NCBI RefSeq assembly: GCF_000714535.1
Contig: NZ_AUND01000004.1
Coordinates: 16,311 to 80,310, forward strand
DNA: 64,000 nt
Reading direction: 5' to 3'
From: Thioclava pacifica DSM 10166
GTDB lineage: Bacteria > Pseudomonadota > Alphaproteobacteria > Rhodobacterales > Rhodobacteraceae
Each line of letters starts with the position of its first letter. Positions within the stretch are counted from its first letter, which is position 1. Below, in pieces: positions 54,034-64,000 of the stretch. Made by a program: the position numbers and the translations under genes. Under the pieces are notes generated by a model. That model saw nothing but the letters and a program-made list of their open reading frames with translations, searched no databases and was not told the DNA's origin.

Positions 54034-54687
54034 TTAACCGATCCCCAGACCGGTCAGCGCCGCGCCCAATTCTTCGCGCGGCAGCATGACCAGCGCCGGC
54101 CCCTCCAGTGCGATATTGACCGCTCCGGTCGCGCGGTTCGAGGTGCCGACTCGCTCGGCGGGCGTGAAGCCGATGCCGTCGAGCGGCCAATAGAGCCCGT
54201 CGGAGCGCGCCTTTACCTCTCCAAATGGAAACAATGACACCCGCGTTCCCTCTGCCAGATCAAGCGAGAGGCGGGGCGGGCAACGGAAAATCACCTCCTC
54301 CTCGGCGAGCATCACCACGCGATGCGCGCTGCGAATGAGGTCTGTCATCGCCGCCAGCGTATGATCGAGCCGCAATCCGGTGAACCCAAGTGCCAGGACG
54401 AAGGGGGCCTTTATCCGTTGCAGGGATTTCGCGAAATCGGTGCTGTCTTGCTCGGCAATATGGTGGACCCGCGACCCGAGCCGCTCGCGGGCTGACTGCG
54501 ACAGGGAATCCAGATCTCCGATCACTGCTTGCGGTTCCAAACCCATCGCAAGCGCCCGATCTCCGCCTCCATCGGCCGCTACGAGGCAGGGTGCGATTGT
54601 CAACGCTTCGTCAACATCGCTGTGCTTGACTGCCCCGGCGCCCAAGAGCGTGACCCCGGTGGATGAATGGACAATCGGGATGAACAT
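54034..54687 (-). CDS. Thiamine pyrophosphokinase
   Basis: 217 residues from the ATG at 54687. The catalytic part shows LVAADGGGDRAL and AVIGDLDSLSQ, then QDSTDFAKSL, the substrate-binding Asp-rich core of ThiN. The C-terminal beta domain ends with NIALEGPALVML. It makes thiamine diphosphate from thiamine and ATP. It is convergent with the LysR gene; stops are 8 bases apart. Confidence 0.92.
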   Translation of the reverse strand: MFIPIVHSSTGVTLLGAGAVKHSDVDEALTIAPCLVAADGGGDRALAMGLEPQAVIGDLDSLSQSARERLGSRVHHIAEQDSTDFAKSLQRIKAPFVLALGFTGLRLDHTLAAMTDLIRSAHRVVMLAEEEVIFRCPPRLSLDLAEGTRVSLFPFGEVKARSDGLYWPLDGIGFTPAERVGTSNRATGAVNIALEGPALVMLPREELGAALTGLGIG

Positions 54688-54829
54688 GGCATGATTGATG
54701 ACGAATATGGCAAAGAAACACAATCGAGACCGATAAAATACCTTTCAATTGCCCTTTTTCGTTCACGCGAAAGAACCAGTTGGCCCGGAATGTAAGGTCC
54801 AATGAGGTTCAAAAGAAAGCGAGTGGTCC

Positions 54830-57745
54830 ATGGTTGGTGCGAACAAGATCCTGACCGTATCCTACGGCCCCTTTTCGTGCACCCTGGAAGGGTTCGACGA
54901 GCCGTTCAACACGATGAAGGCAATTGCGGAATATTTCCGCGATCTGGCCGCTGACGATCGCTATTTCGGGGCCGAGCCCCCGCAGCCCGACGCCGAGATG
55001 CTTCACCGCATCGCCGAGCGCGAGATCCAGCGTCGTGTCGAAGCGAAAATCCAGGAGAACGGCGTCGTCCTGAAGGCGCAAGACACTCTGCTCGGCGCTC
55101 AGTCCGAGGTTGCTGACATGCCGGCCACGCCGGTCGAGGAAGCGCGTGCAGCCGAAGCGCCCGCGCCGGAACCCGTTCTCGAGTCCGAGCCGCAACCGGC
55201 TGTTGCCCAGGTTGCACCCACGCCGGAACCCGAGACCGCCGCGCCCGAACCTGCCGCGACTGCGAGCGAGCCCGCCGCGGATTCCGTCGCCGCCAAGCTC
55301 CAGCGTATCCGTGAAGCCGTGGCGCGTGCCCGCGCCGCTCAGAGCGAAAGCTTTGCCGAAGAGGATGAGCCCGCCCCCGCGATGGAGGCCGAAGCGCTGC
55401 TTGGCCAATTCGAAGCGGAAGCGCCCTCGGAGTCTGAAGATTTCGGCTATGAGCTGGATATTTCCGGGCCGCTGGGCATGGACGAGATCGCCGAAGGTGA
55501 GATGGAAGACCTCTCCGCTCCGGTAGACGCGTCCGAAGACGACACCGCAAGCGAAGAGCATGCCGCCGAGGCCGAGACTATCGAGGTCGAGGTTGCTGAA
55601 GAAACGACGCTTGAGGATGCACAAGCAGAGGACGTGTCCGCAGAGACCGAGGCGGAAGAGACTTCCGAAGACGAGATCGCCGCGCAGCCCGAGCAGGTTG
55701 AAGCTGCCGAAGAGACTGCCGAGGCTTCCGAGCTTGAAAAGCGTCAGGCGCTCCGCCGTGCCCGTCGGGCCGCCAAGCGCCAGAAACGTATCGCCGCTCT
55801 GAAGGCGATGGCGGAAGAACTGTCTGAAGAAGAGGTCGCGGAGGATGAAACCGCGTCCGAGATTGATGCTCAAGACGAGCCCGAGATCGAAGAGGCACCG
55901 GCGATTGAAGAGGTCGCCGAGGCGCCCTCCGAGCCGGTCGAAGAACCTGTTGCGGAAGAACCTGTTGCGGAAGATGTGACGTCGCAAGAGGCGCCCGCGC
56001 AGGACGCGCCGGAAGAGGTCGCGATTGCCGCCGAGGACGTGATCGAGGCGGAAGAGATCGAACCCGTCGCGACCGAAGAGGAAGAGACCGCCGAGGCTCC
56101 GGCTGAAGACCCCGTCGCCGAGACCCCGCCGTTGCGTGCGCGTGTGATCAAGGTGCGTCGTCGCGAGGCCGTGGCCGTGACCGAAGCCACCGTGACCGAA
56201 ACGGCTGAAGCGGTCGTGGCCGGGCAGGATGAAGAAGACGATCTCGCTGCGCGTCTCGCCGCCGAACTGGGGGCTGAGAACGAAGAGCAGTCCGAAGCGC
56301 CCGCGCCGGTCATGGCTGCCCCTGGCAGCCTCTCGCCCGAGGATGAAGAAGATCTGATGCGCGAGCTGGCCGCGCTCGAAGACGATGACACGAGCGAAGC
56401 GCCCGCCATTGCGGAAGAAAGCGCCGAGATCGTGGAGGAAATGCCCGAGGTCGACCTCTCCGGGATGATCTTCGACCCGATCGAGGAGACTGCCTCGGAA
56501 GAGCCGGTCGAGGTCGAAATCGAGATGCCGGAAGAGGCGATCGAGGAAGAGACGCTCACCGCCGAAGCCGAAGAGACCCAAGAGCCGGTGGCCGAGTTCG
56601 AAGAGATGCTCGAGGCTGAGGATATCGCGGAACCGGACGAAGCTCTGATCGAAGAAGATGAGGCCGAAGCGCAAGAGCCGGTTGTCGAGGAAGACGAGCA
56701 GGCTGAGGCCGAGCAGGAGCTCGAGATGCTTTCGGAGATGCCCGATGAGGCTTCCGACGAGACGCCCGCGCGCCCCGACGTCTTGATCCTGGGCGAGGCG
56801 CTGCCGCCTGAGCCGCAGGAAGACGAAATTGCACTCGATCACGAGGATGAGGCCGCCGAGCTCTCGGAGGAGATCGAGGCTGCCGAGGAGGAGATCGCGC
56901 ACGAAGAGAGCGCCGAGGAAGAAGCGGTCGAGGAAACGCCCGCGATCGCCGCGCGCGAGACCGCCCCACCGCCGCTTCCGCCGGTTTCCGAAGATGACCG
57001 CGAAGCCGAGATGTCGCGCCTTCTCGCCGAGGCCGACAAGCAGGCCAAGGGTGTCGAGACGCGCCGCCGCTTCTCCGCGATCGCCCATCTCAAGGCGGCC
57101 GTGGCCGCGACCGTCGCGGATCGCCTCGCCAAGGGTCAGGATACGGCCTCGGGTGGTGCACCCGAATCCGATGCGAGCGAGCCGTACCGTGCCGATCTGA
57201 CCCAGGCCGTGCGTCCGCGCCGCCCGGTGACCTCGGGCGATGCGCAATCGCGCCGCCCCGAGCCGATGCGTCCCGCGCCGCTGGTTCTGGTCTCCGAGCA
57301 GCGTATCGATGCCGAGCCCGAGGCCGAGGCATCGGTTGAGGAGGACGCGCCCGCCCGCACGACCCATGTGATCCGCCCGCGTCGCATCTCGGCTGCGCAA
57401 ATCGCTGCGGCCGAAGAGGCTGAGGTCGCGCCGATGGACCCGAACCAGGCCACCAGCTTTGCCGAGTTTGCCGAAAGCCTCGGCACGCAGGGTCTTTCGG
57501 ATCTGCTCGAAGCCGCCGCTGCCTACACCGCTGCGGTCGAGGGGCGCCCGCATTTCTCGCCGCCGCAGATCATGCGCAAGCTCGCCTCGTTCGAGGAAAC
57601 CGCGGAAGTGCCGCGCGAAGAGCGGATGCGCGTCTTTGGTCGGCTTCTGCGTCAGGGCAAGATCACCAAGGTGAAGCGCGGCCAATACGCGATCACCGAG
57701 GCCTCGCGCTACTGGGACGAGGCGAAGATCGCGTCGGGCCAGTAA
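54830..57745 (+). CDS. 971-residue highly acidic protein with folded ends
   Basis: Three parts are visible. Residues 1-85 form a compact domain starting VGANKILTVSYGPFSCTLEGFDEP. Residues 90-750 are a low-complexity Glu/Ala/Pro-rich region with near-repeats such as VEEPVAEEPVAED. Residues 870-971 are mixed and end in a likely winged-helix-like block (PQIMRKLASFEETAEVPREERMRVFGRLLRQGKITKVKRGQYAITEA). A basic, Arg/Pro-rich stretch lies near 785-820. There is no signal peptide. I recognise only a Rhodobacteraceae-type hypothetical protein; a scaffold or DNA/RNA-associated role would fit the layout but is unproven. It has its own terminator. Confidence 0.85.
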   Translation: MVGANKILTVSYGPFSCTLEGFDEPFNTMKAIAEYFRDLAADDRYFGAEPPQPDAEMLHRIAEREIQRRVEAKIQENGVVLKAQDTLLGAQSEVADMPATPVEEARAAEAPAPEPVLESEPQPAVAQVAPTPEPETAAPEPAATASEPAADSVAAKLQRIREAVARARAAQSESFAEEDEPAPAMEAEALLGQFEAEAPSESEDFGYELDISGPLGMDEIAEGEMEDLSAPVDASEDDTASEEHAAEAETIEVEVAEETTLEDAQAEDVSAETEAEETSEDEIAAQPEQVEAAEETAEASELEKRQALRRARRAAKRQKRIAALKAMAEELSEEEVAEDETASEIDAQDEPEIEEAPAIEEVAEAPSEPVEEPVAEEPVAEDVTSQEAPAQDAPEEVAIAAEDVIEAEEIEPVATEEEETAEAPAEDPVAETPPLRARVIKVRRREAVAVTEATVTETAEAVVAGQDEEDDLAARLAAELGAENEEQSEAPAPVMAAPGSLSPEDEEDLMRELAALEDDDTSEAPAIAEESAEIVEEMPEVDLSGMIFDPIEETASEEPVEVEIEMPEEAIEEETLTAEAEETQEPVAEFEEMLEAEDIAEPDEALIEEDEAEAQEPVVEEDEQAEAEQELEMLSEMPDEASDETPARPDVLILGEALPPEPQEDEIALDHEDEAAELSEEIEAAEEEIAHEESAEEEAVEETPAIAARETAPPPLPPVSEDDREAEMSRLLAEADKQAKGVETRRRFSAIAHLKAAVAATVADRLAKGQDTASGGAPESDASEPYRADLTQAVRPRRPVTSGDAQSRRPEPMRPAPLVLVSEQRIDAEPEAEASVEEDAPARTTHVIRPRRISAAQIAAAEEAEVAPMDPNQATSFAEFAESLGTQGLSDLLEAAAAYTAAVEGRPHFSPPQIMRKLASFEETAEVPREERMRVFGRLLRQGKITKVKRGQYAITEASRYWDEAKIASGQ

Positions 57746-57768
57746 GGTCCGCGTTCATATGCTTGAAA

Positions 57769-57794
57769 GGGCGGTCCCGCGGGGCCGCTCTTTT
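57769..57794 (+). terminator. Rho-independent terminator of the acidic protein gene
   Basis: GGGCGGTCCC pairs with GGGGCCGCTC (one wobble/mismatch) followed by TTTT, 24 bases after the stop. Confidence 0.8.
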
Positions 57795-57878
57795 CCTTTT
57801 GTGCCGCCAGGCGCGGAGAGCCCGCGCCATTTGGGCCGCGCCATGCTAGGCTGGGCTGTCTTGCATTGGGGGCGGGCC

Positions 57879-58568
57879 ATGGATTGTCTTCGCATTTTCG
57901 TACCCGTCGCCGTCCGCGCGCTATTCGAAAAGCTCGCTCCGCGTCTCGAGGCAGTTGCCGGCCAGCCGATCCTTCTCAATGTGGATCTCAATCCCGCAAT
58001 TCCCGAGAGAATCGCCGCCGGTGAGCCTTATGATCTCGCTTTGAGCAACCCGCATTACGTGAAGCCGCTGATCCGCGAGGGCCGGGTGGAGGCAGCAAGC
58101 CATCGCGCTTTCGGCCGCGTGCCGTTGGCTGTCGGGGGCAAGACGGGCACTGCGGGTGGCCTTCGGACCGAGACCGATGCAATCGCAGGCCTTCTGCGCG
58201 AGGCCGAAAACATTGCCTATACCGGGGCAGGCACGAGCGGACATACGTTTCACAAGGTGCTGGACCGTATGGGGTTGACTGAAGAGATTCTGCGCAAGAG
58301 CCGTGCGATGGGGGGCGGAGAGCCCGTGCGGGCTGTCGTAACTGGCGAGAGCTCCCTGGCAATCGCGCCACTCAGCACGTTGATCGCCACGCCGGGGGTC
58401 GAGCCGGTTGCGATTTTTCCGGACGATCTCGGGGCGCATATCGACATGACGGTGTTTCTGCCGCCCGGGGCCGAGGCCGGGGCACAGGCCGTTCACGCGT
58501 TTCTCTCCGCGCCCGCGCTCGATGCGGAACTGGCCGCCGCCGGGCTGGTCAGGTTTGTTCTCGATTGA
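57879..58568 (+). CDS. ModA-like substrate-binding protein without a signal peptide
   Basis: 229 residues from the ATG at 57879. It follows the molybdate/sulfate binding-protein fold (PBP_like), with DLALSNPHYVKPLIREG early and YTGAGTSGHTFHKVLDRMGL in the middle. No secretion signal is visible, so it may be cytosolic or start upstream. No transporter genes adjoin. Ligand unknown. Confidence 0.75.
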   Translation: MDCLRIFVPVAVRALFEKLAPRLEAVAGQPILLNVDLNPAIPERIAAGEPYDLALSNPHYVKPLIREGRVEAASHRAFGRVPLAVGGKTGTAGGLRTETDAIAGLLREAENIAYTGAGTSGHTFHKVLDRMGLTEEILRKSRAMGGGEPVRAVVTGESSLAIAPLSTLIATPGVEPVAIFPDDLGAHIDMTVFLPPGAEAGAQAVHAFLSAPALDAELAAAGLVRFVLD

Positions 58569-58599
58569 AGCGACCCGATTGCGGGGCAGCGGACTGCCC

Positions 58600-58836
58600 T
58601 CACTCCTTCGGTGCGTCGGGGTCGTCCTTGCCGATCCCGGTGAAGATCGGTTTGAGCGGGAGGATCCAGAGAATCCCGAGCCCGACATAGACGCAGAACT
58701 CGGCCCAGATCGGCAGCCGGCCCCAGCGCGCGCCCGCCCAGTTCACCACCGTGACGGCAATGACGATATAGGCGGGCAGGCCCACGACGAGGGCCAGAAG
58801 CGACAGTCGGCGGCGGGCCTTGTAGCTCAGCGCCAT
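58600..58836 (-). CDS. DUF2842 small membrane protein
   Basis: 78 residues with two hydrophobic helices (about 10-30 and 42-62) and a polar, acidic end (GKDDPDAPKE). It follows purA by four bases, the usual arrangement in this bacterial family. Function unknown. Confidence 0.85.
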   Translation of the reverse strand: MALSYKARRRLSLLALVVGLPAYIVIAVTVVNWAGARWGRLPIWAEFCVYVGLGILWILPLKPIFTGIGKDDPDAPKE

Positions 58837-58840
58837 GAGG

Positions 58841-60136
58841 TCAATCCGCGAAGGGATCGGTCACGAGGATCGTGTCGTCGCGCTCGGGGCTCGTCGAGAG
58901 CATCGCGACGGGGCAGTCGATTAGCTCCTCGATCCGGCGGACATATTTGATCGCCGCGGCCGGAAGATCGGCCCAGCTGCGCGCACCTTCGGTGGAGTCG
59001 CTCCAGCCTTCGATTTCCTCGTAGACCGGCACGCAGCGTTTCTGTTCCTCCGCGGCGGTGGGCAGATAGTCGAGGCGCTTGCCGTCGAGATCGTAGCCCA
59101 CGCAGATCTTGATCGTCTCGAACCCGTCGAGCACGTCGAGCTTGGTCAGCGCGATGCCTTTCACGCCCGAGATCGCACAGGTCTGGCGCACGAGGGCGGC
59201 GTCGAACCAGCCACAGCGGCGCTTGCGGCCGGTGACGGTGCCGAATTCATGGCCGCGCGTGCCGAGGCGGTTTCCGTCCTCGTCTTCAAGCTCGGTCGGG
59301 AAGGGGCCTTCCCCGACGCGGGTCGTATAGGCCTTGACGATGCCGAGCACGAAGTCGATCGCGCCGGGCCCCATACCGGTGCCGGCGGCTGCCTGCCCCG
59401 CGACCACGTTCGAGGAGGTCACGAAGGGGTAGGTGCCGAAATCGATGTCGAGAAGCGAGCCCTGCGCGCCCTCGAAGAGGATCCGCTTGCCCTGCTTGCG
59501 CTTCTCGTTGAGCACCTTCCAGACGGGAGCGGCGTATTTCAGGATCTCGGGAGCGATCTCCTTGAGTTTGGCGATCAGCGCGTCGCGGTCGATCGGCGCG
59601 ATGCCGAGACCCTTGCGCAGCGGATCGTGGTGCTGGAGCGCACGATCGACACGGGCGATCAGCGTCGCCTCATCGGCGAGATCGGCGACGCGCACCGAAC
59701 GGCGGCCCACCTTGTCCTCATAGGCCGGGCCGATGCCGCGCCCGGTGGTGCCGATCTTGGTGCCCTTCGAGGCCGCTTCCTCGCGGGCGCGATCGAGTTC
59801 ACCGTGAATCGGCAGGATCAGCGGCGTGTTCTCCGCGATCATCAGCGTCTCGGGGGTGATCTCCACGCCTTGTTCACGGATCTTCTCGATCTCGGAGAGC
59901 AGGTGGAACGGGTCGAGCACGACCCCGTTGCCGATCACGGAAAGCTTGCCGCCGCGCACCACGCCCGAAGGCAGCGCGTTGAGCTTGTAGACCTTGCCGT
60001 CGATGACAAGCGTATGGCCCGCGTTATGGCCGCCCTGGAACCGCGCGATCACGTCCGCGCGTTCGGACAGCCAGTCCACGATCTTGCCTTTCCCCTCGTC
60101 ACCCCATTGGGCGCCGACGACGACGACATTGGCCAT
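58841..60136 (-). CDS. purA: Adenylosuccinate synthetase
   Basis: 431 residues. GTP site in [11 protein letters not shown], the catalytic His in [22 protein letters not shown] and the IMP loop [11 protein letters not shown] are all visible. It makes adenylosuccinate from IMP, aspartate and GTP in AMP synthesis. First gene of a two-gene unit with DUF2842. Confidence 0.97.
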   Translation of the reverse strand: MANVVVVGAQWGDEGKGKIVDWLSERADVIARFQGGHNAGHTLVIDGKVYKLNALPSGVVRGGKLSVIGNGVVLDPFHLLSEIEKIREQGVEITPETLMIAENTPLILPIHGELDRAREEAASKGTKIGTTGRGIGPAYEDKVGRRSVRVADLADEATLIARVDRALQHHDPLRKGLGIAPIDRDALIAKLKEIAPEILKYAAPVWKVLNEKRKQGKRILFEGAQGSLLDIDFGTYPFVTSSNVVAGQAAAGTGMGPGAIDFVLGIVKAYTTRVGEGPFPTELEDEDGNRLGTRGHEFGTVTGRKRRCGWFDAALVRQTCAISGVKGIALTKLDVLDGFETIKICVGYDLDGKRLDYLPTAAEEQKRCVPVYEEIEGWSDSTEGARSWADLPAAAIKYVRRIEELIDCPVAMLSTSPERDDTILVTDPFAD

Positions 60137-60435
60137 TGCTCTCTCCTTGGCAGGTATGAAACCGCGCGAGGTATAGCGGCTCGGCGCGCGGGGCGAAAGC
60201 CCGCATTTGCGTGTGACGAGTGTCCCGATCGGGCCGGGGTTGGGCTGCGCGTGGCGATCGCGGATGCCTCCGGCGGGGATATTTGATGCAGTTGGAGGGG
60301 GCAGGGGACGCGCGGGCGGGGAGCGGCGCGGCGATTTGACCCCGCGAAAGCCGAAAATCGGGCAGAGCGGCCTTGCGCCTTTTGTCTCATCCGCCTAGAT
60401 AGGCGCGTCGCAAGAAAGAAGGCCCGGGCCCGTTC
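60137..60435. other. Intergenic region between purA and secG
   Basis: 299 bases between divergent genes. A short inverted repeat CGCCTA-GA-TAGGCG lies at 60392-60405 just before secG; otherwise no clear element is seen. Confidence 0.45.
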
Positions 60436-60885
60436 ATGGAAAACGTCGTTCTCTCGATCCATCTGATCCTCGCGCTGCTGCTGATTGGCGTGGTGCTGCT
60501 GCAACGCTCCGAAGGGGGCGGTCTCGGCATGGGATCGTCGAGCGCCTCGAGCGGCGTTGGCGGGCTGATGACCGGTCGCCAGGCAGCCAATGCGCTGACA
60601 CGGGTGACCTGGATCCTCGCGGCCGGTTTCTTCGTGACTTCGGTCACGCTGACCGTTCTGGCTGCCCAGAAGGCGCGGACCGAGTCGGTTGTCGACAGCG
60701 CCACCACCGAGCAGAGCGCGCCGGCCGATACGGCGCCGGCCAATGACGCCCCGGCGACCCCGCCGTCGCTCGATGTCGTGATGCCGCCCGCGCCGAGCGG
60801 GTCGGCGGCCACGACCGGCGGTACCTCGGGCGAAAGCACCACCGATGCGCCTTCGGGCCCGGTGACTCCGCCCGCGTCCAACTGA
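60436..60885 (+). CDS. secG: Preprotein translocase subunit SecG
   Basis: 149 residues: two transmembrane helices (about 3-23 and 55-77) around VLLQRSEGGGLGMGSSS, the SecG signature. A long Ala/Pro/Thr-rich C-terminal tail (residues 85-149) extends beyond the short E. coli protein, as in other alphaproteobacteria. It is part of the SecYEG channel. pyrG follows 168 bases later. Confidence 0.94.
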   Translation: MENVVLSIHLILALLLIGVVLLQRSEGGGLGMGSSSASSGVGGLMTGRQAANALTRVTWILAAGFFVTSVTLTVLAAQKARTESVVDSATTEQSAPADTAPANDAPATPPSLDVVMPPAPSGSAATTGGTSGESTTDAPSGPVTPPASN

Positions 60886-61053
60886 TCCGACAGACCGGGG
60901 CTGCCACAAGCGATTGAGGCTGGCCCCTTTCTTAACCCAATAGCTTGCGGTCCGGTTGCGGGCGGGCCGCGAATCGTGTAAGCATTAAATCCCGTGATCC
61001 TGACCTTCTTTGGTCAGGGAAACTTTCGAATTTCGCAGATCACGGGGGTCTTC

Positions 61054-62697
<1,644 letters not shown>

Positions 62698-62725
62698 GGA
62701 AGCAAAGTACGTACCGCGTTTCGAG

Positions 62726-62755
62726 GGGCGATCGCAGAGATGCGGTCGCCCTTTT
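62726..62755 (+). terminator. Rho-independent terminator of pyrG
   Basis: GGGCGATCGC pairs with GCGGTCGCCC (one non-canonical pair) across a 6-base loop and is followed by TTTT, 28 bases after the pyrG stop. Confidence 0.85.
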
Positions 62756-62790
62756 ATGATGCAGATTTACGCTCGGAAAGCCTGTGGCGA

Positions 62791-62838
62791 TAAGCCGCAA
62801 TCCCTGAATCAATTCAGGATTGCATCGTTGGGCGGCTT
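62791..62838. repeat. Nested inverted repeat upstream of the barrel-protein gene
   Basis: CCTGAAT-CA-ATTCAGG (62803-62818) extends outward as GCAATC(C)CTGAAT/ATTCAGGATTGC with one bulge and then to AAGCCGC/GCGGCTT with an asymmetric internal loop. It lies in the 371-base gap between pyrG and the outer-membrane protein gene, which otherwise holds no gene. It could be an operator, a structured RNA or a mobile-element relic. Confidence 0.5.
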
Positions 62839-63068
62839 TTCTGGCGATCGTGCAACAGGTTCCGTTTTTCGCTGAAATCCCCATGTGTTTGTGCGTCCCA
62901 AAGGCTGCGCAACCCATTACGATCGCTAATCATTTCCGCGCAGTCTTCAAAGCGTGGGGTGCTCGGCTCTGACCGCTCAGTGCCATCTGACTTCCAGGGC
63001 GACCTGGCCTGTATCTTTGCGAGTGACATCTCTGAAACCGTTCCAACTCCTTTCAAGGTATGCCCTCG

Positions 63069-63776
63069 ATGAACAAGATTTCACTGGCGCTCATCGCGCT
63101 GTTCGCCTTTCCCGCTCTCGCTCAGAGTGAGCCCTCTTTTTATGTCACCGGTGCGATTGGCACGATTGGCGGGGGCATGACGACCTCCGACGATCTGGCC
63201 GGCAATCCGCCTTCAGCCCCGCATGGGGCCCTGGGGGGTCTCGACACCGGGTCGAAGCGAAGCTTTTCACTCGCCGTCGGTTATCAGCTCGACCCTAATC
63301 TCCAGGTCGAGGTGAGCTACGCGAAATACGAATACGGCGACACGGACTGGGGAACCGATTTCTCCGGCACCTATAATGCAGCAACCGCAACGCCCTTTTC
63401 GGGCAAGCTCAGCTCGGATGTGCTCTTCGTCGGCGTGAATTACTTGGAGGACTTCGCTCCGAACTGGAACTGGCAACTCGGCGCGGCAGTTGGCGTGGCA
63501 CGCAACAAGTTCCACAGTGCCACGGAAGGCACCTATGCGGAAATTCGCCCCAACGCCCAGAACCAGTTTGCCTATAAGGTCAGCGCGGGCCTTGGCTACA
63601 AGCTGAGCGAGCACCTCAAGGTGCTGGGCAATGTCGAGCTGGTAAGCCTCGGCCGGTTCGAATCCGCCAAGCAAAGGGACGTGGACTGGAGCACCAGCCC
63701 GAACCCGATTGCGCCCTACAAATTCGACACGAATCTTCAGCCCGCCGTCAGCCTCGGACTGTCCTACAGCTTCTGA
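63069..63776 (+). CDS. Outer-membrane beta-barrel protein (OmpW/OmpA-like fold)
   Basis: 235 residues from the ATG at 63069, chosen because AAGG lies about 10 bases before it; an ATG 9 bases earlier has no room for a ribosome site. Signal peptide with cleavage at ALA-Q. The mature part alternates polar and hydrophobic residues, with strands such as SFSLAVGYQLDPNLQVEVSYAKYEYG and AVSLGLSYSF at the end; the terminal Phe is the outer-membrane insertion mark. Ligand or role unknown. Confidence 0.85.
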   Translation: MNKISLALIALFAFPALAQSEPSFYVTGAIGTIGGGMTTSDDLAGNPPSAPHGALGGLDTGSKRSFSLAVGYQLDPNLQVEVSYAKYEYGDTDWGTDFSGTYNAATATPFSGKLSSDVLFVGVNYLEDFAPNWNWQLGAAVGVARNKFHSATEGTYAEIRPNAQNQFAYKVSAGLGYKLSEHLKVLGNVELVSLGRFESAKQRDVDWSTSPNPIAPYKFDTNLQPAVSLGLSYSF

Positions 63777-63806
63777 ACTGTTGGTCTGTAAAACAAGCGT
63801 TGCCCC

Positions 63807-63836
63807 GGAGCCGAAAAGCTTCGGGGCCGTTTGTTT
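63807..63836 (+). terminator. Terminator of the barrel-protein gene
   Basis: CCGAA and TTCGG with an outer CGG/CCG pair form an interrupted stem, followed by a T-rich stretch (TTTGTTTT), about 30 bases after the stop. Confidence 0.65.
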
Positions 63837-63894
63837 TCTGCGGCCGAGATCTTTGGCGGCGGTCCCCCATAGTCTTCGGCGCAGGCTTTTATCC

Positions 63895-64000
63895 ATGAGC
63901 TCCGCTGTCGATATGATCGCGGGACGCATGTTGAAAGCGCTTTCGGCTCAACGCCTTATCCGAAAACATTTTTCGATACAGGGAGGAATGGCTGGGGCGG
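63895..64000 (+). CDS. Possible gene start running off the window
   Basis: An open frame starts MSSAVDMIAGRMLKALSAQRL and stays open to the end. There is no clear ribosome site and the fragment is too short to recognise, so it may be fortuitous. Confidence 0.25.
   Translation, partial: MSSAVDMIAGRMLKALSAQRLIRKHFSIQGGMAGA

Noticed and set aside
54809..57685. 958-residue open frame antisense to the acidic protein
   Set aside because: It is rich in Leu, Phe, Gly and Arg only because the sense strand has GAA/GAG and Ala/Pro codons; no domain resemblance, and the sense frame has start, ribosome site and terminator.
63653..63668. GGTTCGAATCC, resembling a tRNA T-arm
   Set aside because: It is inside the barrel-protein coding sequence and there is no matching cloverleaf or acceptor stem around it.

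Overview
The window is about 64 kb of high-GC DNA, densely coding on both strands. Family content and synteny point to an alphaproteobacterium of the Rhodobacteraceae (Rhodobacter/Paracoccus/Thioclava type). Examples are an FdVI-type ferredoxin, hflK-hflC-DUF2065-degP, purA next to a DUF2842 gene, a Mur-like regulator divergent from sitABCD, and Hint-domain and DUF6525 proteins. The genus cannot be fixed from the sequence alone. I saw no tRNA, rRNA or CRISPR array.

Layout. 1-2650: 3' end of dabB and complete dabA, an energy-coupled inorganic carbon uptake system, closed by two strong hairpins. 2767-5639: fasciclin protein, CIA30-domain protein, a frameshifted MFS_2 transporter and a DCC thiol-oxidoreductase. 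5845-10216: DUF6525 protein, Fur/Mur regulator, and the sitABCD manganese/iron ABC importer with two operator-like boxes in the divergent promoter. 10.2-17.1 kb: an accessory block that opens with an IS3-type transposase remnant. It holds a membrane-anchored ClpP-fold protein, a complete-looking group A [FeFe] hydrogenase carrying an extra C-terminal NTF2/SnoaL-like domain, a PLP decarboxylase, a small protein, and a regulator fused to an alpha/beta hydrolase. 17.1-25.9 kb: a nine-gene minus-strand operon (ABC importer, OsmC, acyl-CoA-dehydrogenase-fold flavoprotein, two-domain rhodanese, cyanase, ferredoxin reductase, ferredoxin) with a divergent TetR regulator. An IS5-type transposase remnant follows.

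26.3-40.6 kb: methyltransferase, an Asp/Glu-racemase-fold enzyme with an M24 peptidase, MFS transporter, MacA/MacB-type export system, guanine deaminase, MgtE, folate enzymes (MTHFS, PurU), YjhX and DksA-like small proteins, FG-GAP protein, a second ferredoxin, and a peptidoglycan-binding lipoprotein. 40.7-49.8 kb: envelope quality control (DegP, HflKC), rpiA-gor, Hint protein, L-serine dehydratase, and an HExxH protein. 50.1-64 kb: DEAD-box helicase, aminotransferase/LysR pair, thiamine pyrophosphokinase, a 971-residue highly acidic protein, a ModA-like binding protein, purA, secG, pyrG and an outer-membrane barrel.

The two most notable systems are (1) the 17.1-25.9 kb operon, which reads as a complete uptake-oxidation-sulfur transfer-cyanate hydrolysis route for a compound carrying both sulfur and a C-N group (thiocyanate, isothiocyanate or similar), and (2) the stand-alone [FeFe] hydrogenase fused to an NTF2-like domain, with no maturation genes in the window. 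Both are inferences from gene content and motifs.
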